From assembly GCA_011372345.1 (NCBI GenBank), contig DRTC01000293.1, positions 1 to 8,892 on the forward strand: a DNA stretch of 8,892 nucleotides, read 5' to 3'. Of the stretch, positions 5,501 to 8,892 are shown piece by piece; position 1 is the stretch's first letter; each line of letters starts with the position of its first letter. A program made the translations under genes and the position numbers. Source of the stretch: Candidatus Cloacimonadota bacterium (GTDB lineage: Bacteria; Cloacimonadota; Cloacimonadia; Cloacimonadales; TCS61). The notes beneath the pieces were generated by a model, which did not search any database, had not been told where the DNA came from, and was given only the letters and a program-made list of their open reading frames with translations.

Positions 5501-7567
5501 ATGAGTAATAATCGAATTACGGAACATCCTATCCTGCCGATATTAGATCGTCCTGAAATCACATTTTATTGGAACAAAACACCTATGAAAGCAAAAAAAG
5601 GGGAAGTGATATCTTCTGCTCTCTTTGCTAACGGTATCAAAATCTTCGGACATCATTTTAAAGATGGTAGTGCACAAGGTATTTTTTGTGCCAACGGACA
5701 ATGTGCAAAATGTTCAGTGATCGCCAATGGAATTCCGGTAAAATCCTGTATGACAACAGTTAAGGAAAATATGATCATCGAAAGTGTGGAAGGACTTCCT
5801 AAACTGCCGGATGTTCAGGAAAAACCTGATATTCATGATATTAAGCAAATAGAAACGGAAGTTCTGATCATTGGTGGCGGTCCAGCCGGACTTTCGGCTG
5901 CGATCCAACTTGGAAATCATGGAATTCAAACTCTTGTAGTTGATGATAAAAGCGAACTTGGCGGAAAATTAGTTCTGCAAACTCATAAGTTTTTTGGTTC
6001 TGTTGAAGATTCTTATGCCGGAACTCGTGGTAATGACATTGGAAAGATGCTTACCAAAACAGTTATGGAAAATAAAAAGATCGAAACCTGGACAAACAGC
6101 ATTGCACTTTATGTTTTCAAAGATAAAAAAGTTGGAATTCTTAAAGATGGAGTTTACAAACTTGTTTCTCCTGAAATCATTTTGAATACTGCCGGAGCAA
6201 GGGAAAAATTTCTTCGTTTCAAAGGAAATTCTCTGGCAGGAATTTACGGAGCCGGAGCTTTTCAAACACTTGTAAATAGAGATTTAGTCAGACCGACAAA
6301 TCGTTTGTTCATTATCGGTGGTGGAAATGTCGGACTGATTGCCGGTTATCATGCTTTACAAGCTGGAATCGATGTTGTCGGGCTGGCAGAAGCACTTCCG
6401 AGATGCGGTGGATACAAGGTTCATGCGGATAAATTAAAAAGACTTGGAGTTGAGATCTACACATCTCATACGATAACAGCAGCTTATGGAAAGGAATCTG
6501 TTTCCTCGATCACGATTTCGCAGATCGACAAGGATTTCAAAGCTATCGAAGGAACGGAGAAATCTTTCGAATGTGATACTGTGCTGATCGCGGTTGGTCT
6601 GGAATCTGTCAGCGAATTTACTGAAGAAGCAAAAACTGCCGGATTGAAAGTTTATTCAGCAGGAGATGCTCATGAAATTGCCGAAGCATCGTCAGCCATG
6701 TTCAACGGGAAAATAGCTGGTTTGAAAATTGCCGGAGAAATGCGGGAAAATATTGAGGAAATTCCGGATAGTTGGTTTGAGAAAGCAGAAATTCTAAAAA
6801 AAGAGCCTGGCAAAATTTCCGAAGTGAAAATCCCCGATTTGAATAAAGGTGTTTTTCCTATGATCTTTTGTGTTCAGGAAATTCCCTGTAATCCGTGTTC
6901 TACGATCTGTCCGACCAATTCCATTTTTATGAAAGGTGATCCGATCATGGATCTGCCCGTTTATGAAGGAAAATGTATCGGTTGCGGGAAATGCGTTGCC
7001 ATTTGTCCGGGATTGGCGATAACTCTCGTTGATTTCAGGAAAAATCCGGAATCTCCTTTCGTAACTGTTCCTTACGAGGTTTCCAATTATCAAGTTAAGA
7101 TTGGTGATCTTGTTGAATGTGTGGATATGGATGGGAATTACCTGGAAAAATGCGAAGTTGTCGATATCAAAGATAATAAACTTACAAATAAAGCCCAATT
7201 GATCAAACTGAAAGTTCCCAAAGAGATTGCAAAAAAGATCGTCTCATTCAAAATTCAACCTGACGAAATTTCTAAACCATTTGAGAGTATCTCTGAAAAA
7301 AAAGCAAATGAAGAAATGGTTTGCCTTTGCGAGAGAGTTACAGCTGAGGAAGTGCGAAATCTAATCCAAAAGGGAATTACAGATATGAACCAGATCAAAG
7401 CGATCACACGAGCTGGAATGGGACCTTGCGGAGCTAAATCGTGTAACAATCTGATCAATCAGATTTTCCGGGAGCAGGGAATTCCATTAGAAAAAATCGA
7501 GCAGAATACAAGAAGACCTCTTTTTGTGGAAGTTCCATTAGGAAAATTCGGAGGTTCTGATGAATAA
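5501..7567 (+). CDS. Fused 2Fe-2S / FAD-NAD(P) / 4Fe-4S / BFD oxidoreductase, alpha subunit of a sarcosine-proline dehydrogenase-type complex
   Basis: This 688-residue protein chains four redox modules. Residues about 18-100 are an HcnA-like ferredoxin with a 2Fe-2S site (cysteines 63, 68, 71, 83). About 118-415 form a pyridine-nucleotide-disulphide-type flavoprotein with GGGPAG (125-130), GGGNVG (273-278) and SAGDA (387-391). About 455-512 are a twin 4Fe-4S ferredoxin (cysteines 457, 463, 466, 470; 492, 495, 498, 502). About 605-660 are a BFD-like 2Fe-2S domain (cysteines 608, 610, 643, 648) with the typical TRAGMGPC. Homologues are HcnB, the sarcosine oxidase alpha chain and alpha subunits of proline and hydroxyproline dehydrogenases. 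The 4Fe-4S insertion is not usual in the aerobic members and fits an anaerobe that passes electrons to ferredoxin or NAD. No signal peptide is seen, so it is cytoplasmic. It is coupled to the DAO-type gene that follows. The amine or imino-acid substrate is not determinable. Confidence 0.9.
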   Translation: MSNNRITEHPILPILDRPEITFYWNKTPMKAKKGEVISSALFANGIKIFGHHFKDGSAQGIFCANGQCAKCSVIANGIPVKSCMTTVKENMIIESVEGLPKLPDVQEKPDIHDIKQIETEVLIIGGGPAGLSAAIQLGNHGIQTLVVDDKSELGGKLVLQTHKFFGSVEDSYAGTRGNDIGKMLTKTVMENKKIETWTNSIALYVFKDKKVGILKDGVYKLVSPEIILNTAGAREKFLRFKGNSLAGIYGAGAFQTLVNRDLVRPTNRLFIIGGGNVGLIAGYHALQAGIDVVGLAEALPRCGGYKVHADKLKRLGVEIYTSHTITAAYGKESVSSITISQIDKDFKAIEGTEKSFECDTVLIAVGLESVSEFTEEAKTAGLKVYSAGDAHEIAEASSAMFNGKIAGLKIAGEMRENIEEIPDSWFEKAEILKKEPGKISEVKIPDLNKGVFPMIFCVQEIPCNPCSTICPTNSIFMKGDPIMDLPVYEGKCIGCGKCVAICPGLAITLVDFRKNPESPFVTVPYEVSNYQVKIGDLVECVDMDGNYLEKCEVVDIKDNKLTNKAQLIKLKVPKEIAKKIVSFKIQPDEISKPFESISEKKANEEMVCLCERVTAEEVRNLIQKGITDMNQIKAITRAGMGPCGAKSCNNLINQIFREQGIPLEKIEQNTRRPLFVEVPLGKFGGSDE

Positions 7568-8708
7568 TTTTGATGTTATTGTAATCGGTGCTGGATCTGT
7601 TGGAGTTCCAACTGCTCTTGCTTTGGCGGAAAAGAAACTGAAAGTGTTGGTCATCGATCATCTTTCATCACCGGGTCAAGGGCAGAACAAAAAAGCGATT
7701 GGAGGTATTCGAGCAACTCACTCTGATTTCGGTAAGATCAGGATCAGCCAACAAAGTATCGAGATTTTCTCGAGTTGGAAAGAAAAGTATGGAATGGATA
7801 TTGGCTGGATTTCCAATGGATACAGTTTTCCTGCTTATTCTGATCAAGATGAGAAAAAATTAAAAGATCTTCTGAAAATCCAGAAATCTTTTGGTTTAAA
7901 CATTGATTGGATTTCAGCAGAGGAATATGCAAAATTAGTTCCTGGAATTAATGAAGAAAATCTGAAAGGTTCGACATATTCTCCCGATGACGGCAGTGCT
8001 TCTCCTCTTCTGACGATCAATGCCTTTTATCTAAAAAGTTTGGAATTGGGAGCAGAATACAAATTCCGAGAAAAAGTGATAGATTTGAAAAAAGTATCAA
8101 ATAGTTTTAATGTTAAAACAGATAAAGGAAATTATGCCTGTAAATTTATCATTAATGCTGCTGGAAACGAAGCAGCAGAAATCGGAAAAATGCTGAATAT
8201 TGAATTACCTGTAGTTCCTGATAGTCATGAAGGTGCGATCACAGAGCCTGTCGAAAGATTTTTTGGTCCGATGATCGTTGATATGCGTCCTTCAAAGGAT
8301 TCTGCGAATTACTATTTTTATCAGAATAACGAAGGTCAGATAATTTTCTGCATTACACCCACTCCTCCTTTTTATGGAACTGACAGTGATTCAACTTCCT
8401 GGTTTCTTCCCAAAGTTGCCAAACGAATGGTCGCTCTATTTCCTAAACTGGCAAATCTGAAAGTCCGTAGAACCTGGCGCGGTCAATATCCGATGAGTCC
8501 GGACGGATTTCCTATTGTTTCCAATACAAAAGAAATCCACGGATTTATCCAGGCTGTTGGTATGTGCGGACAAGGTTTCATGCTCGGTCCGGGATTGGGA
8601 GAATTAATTGCCAGAATGATTACTGATGAATTATCAGAAGATGATCACAGAATCCTGAAAAGTTTTGAACTTTATCGTGATTTTTCCGGGATGGAACAGT
8701 TCAAATAA
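7560..8708 (+). CDS. FAD-dependent amino-acid/amine dehydrogenase, DAO fold, beta subunit
   Basis: This 382-residue protein belongs to the glycine/D-amino-acid oxidase family. It has the N-terminal FAD motif GAGSVG (10-15), GGIRATHSD (48-56), a mid FAD contact INAAGNEA (198-205) and the C-terminal block RTWRGQYPMSPDGFPI (304-319) then AVGMCGQGFMLGPGLGE (332-348). Length and motifs match the beta subunit of sarcosine oxidase, HcnC and proline or hydroxyproline dehydrogenase. Such subunits oxidise a secondary amine or amino acid and hand electrons to the alpha subunit. The cysteine that binds FAD covalently in monomeric sarcosine oxidase appears to be an arginine here (about R307), so FAD is probably non-covalent. 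The start codon overlaps the end of the upstream gene by eight bases and follows GGAGG (7550-7554), a clear case of translational coupling. Exact substrate (sarcosine, proline, hydroxyproline or another) is open. Confidence 0.9.
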   Translation: MNNFDVIVIGAGSVGVPTALALAEKKLKVLVIDHLSSPGQGQNKKAIGGIRATHSDFGKIRISQQSIEIFSSWKEKYGMDIGWISNGYSFPAYSDQDEKKLKDLLKIQKSFGLNIDWISAEEYAKLVPGINEENLKGSTYSPDDGSASPLLTINAFYLKSLELGAEYKFREKVIDLKKVSNSFNVKTDKGNYACKFIINAAGNEAAEIGKMLNIELPVVPDSHEGAITEPVERFFGPMIVDMRPSKDSANYYFYQNNEGQIIFCITPTPPFYGTDSDSTSWFLPKVAKRMVALFPKLANLKVRRTWRGQYPMSPDGFPIVSNTKEIHGFIQAVGMCGQGFMLGPGLGELIARMITDELSEDDHRILKSFELYRDFSGMEQFK

Positions 8709-8713
8709 ATCCA

Positions 8714-8743
8714 TTCGACTCGTAAGCGAAGCGGCGAGTTGAA
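8714..8743. repeat. Hairpin after the dehydrogenase operon
   Basis: TTCGACTCG (8714-8722) pairs with CGAGTTGAA (8735-8743) over nine positions with one G-T wobble, around a 12-base GC-rich loop. It lies six bases past the stop codon at 8708. No T-run follows on the plus strand, so it is not a canonical intrinsic terminator. It may be an interspersed palindrome or an RNA-stabilising hairpin. Confidence 0.6.
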
Positions 8744-8755
8744 ATAAGAAAACAA

Positions 8756-8892
8756 ATGAAATCCATAATTAAATTCTCATTTATTTTTATCTTTTCATTT
8801 TTGTTCAGCGAAGAAGATTTTGATCTATCATTCGACGATTCATTTTTATTGGAAAATGACGCAAAATCTTTATCTGAAATGATTATTAAAGA
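8756..8892 (+). CDS. Start of a probable exported protein, function unknown
   Basis: An open frame begins at ATG 8756 and runs off the right edge (45 full codons visible). Residues 1-18 read MKSIIKFSFIFIFSFLFS: a short basic start then a hydrophobic, phenylalanine-rich segment, typical of a signal peptide or membrane anchor. An acidic stretch, EEDFDLSFDDSFLLENDAK (19-37), follows. An in-frame stop at 8723-8725 makes this the first usable start. The Shine-Dalgarno match is weak, unlike the other genes here. I do not recognise the family. It lies 47 bases beyond the dehydrogenase stop on the same strand, past the hairpin, and may be an unrelated gene. Confidence 0.6.
   Translation, partial: MKSIIKFSFIFIFSFLFSEEDFDLSFDDSFLLENDAKSLSEMIIK

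Noticed and set aside
8714..8755. Intrinsic terminator after the dehydrogenase operon
   Set aside because: The stem is plausible but is followed by an A-rich, not a T-rich, stretch on the transcribed strand.

Overview
The window is AT-rich bacterial DNA from an organism with an anaerobic style of metabolism. Several proteins carry many iron-sulphur clusters, and a ygfK homologue is present. Strong Shine-Dalgarno sites precede the main genes, and numerous palindromic repeats sit between and inside genes. I cannot name the organism. An uncultured anaerobe of a candidate phylum such as Cloacimonadota, or a neighbour of it, would fit, but that is an impression with low confidence.

Layout. On the minus strand, read from right to left: ygfK (5055 to 1825, multidomain Fe-S flavoprotein), then a knotted transcarbamylase of the N-acetylornithine carbamoyltransferase/YgeW group (1521 to 445), then the first 42 codons of a REP-associated tyrosine transposase (RAYT) that runs off the left edge (126 to 1). 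On the plus strand, divergent from ygfK: a fused redox subunit with 2Fe-2S, FAD/NAD(P), twin 4Fe-4S and BFD-type modules (5501-7567), translationally coupled to a D-amino-acid-oxidase-fold dehydrogenase subunit (7560-8708). The start of an exported protein follows (8756 to the right edge).

The two operons suggest amino-acid, ureido-compound or purine catabolism with electron disposal. YgfK and YgeW-type transcarbamylases are neighbours in the E. coli ygeW-xdhD region, and homologous clusters have been linked to anaerobic purine breakdown. The plus-strand pair resembles sarcosine, proline and hydroxyproline dehydrogenases and hydrogen cyanide synthase. The actual substrates cannot be read from the sequence.

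The second theme is repeats. Four direct copies of a roughly 145-base element lie in two pairs (141-442 and 5076-5422). Each copy contains the same short core four times in alternating orientation. The first pair lies directly upstream of the RAYT gene, as expected of REP-type elements mobilised by such a transposase. Separately, a nest of palindromes inside ygfK (about 2263-2409) coincides with about 40 residues that E. coli YgfK, as I recall it, does not have. This looks like an in-frame insertion of a palindromic element into a coding gene. A perfect 15-bp inverted repeat with a 4-base loop (3427-3460) marks another ygfK domain boundary.
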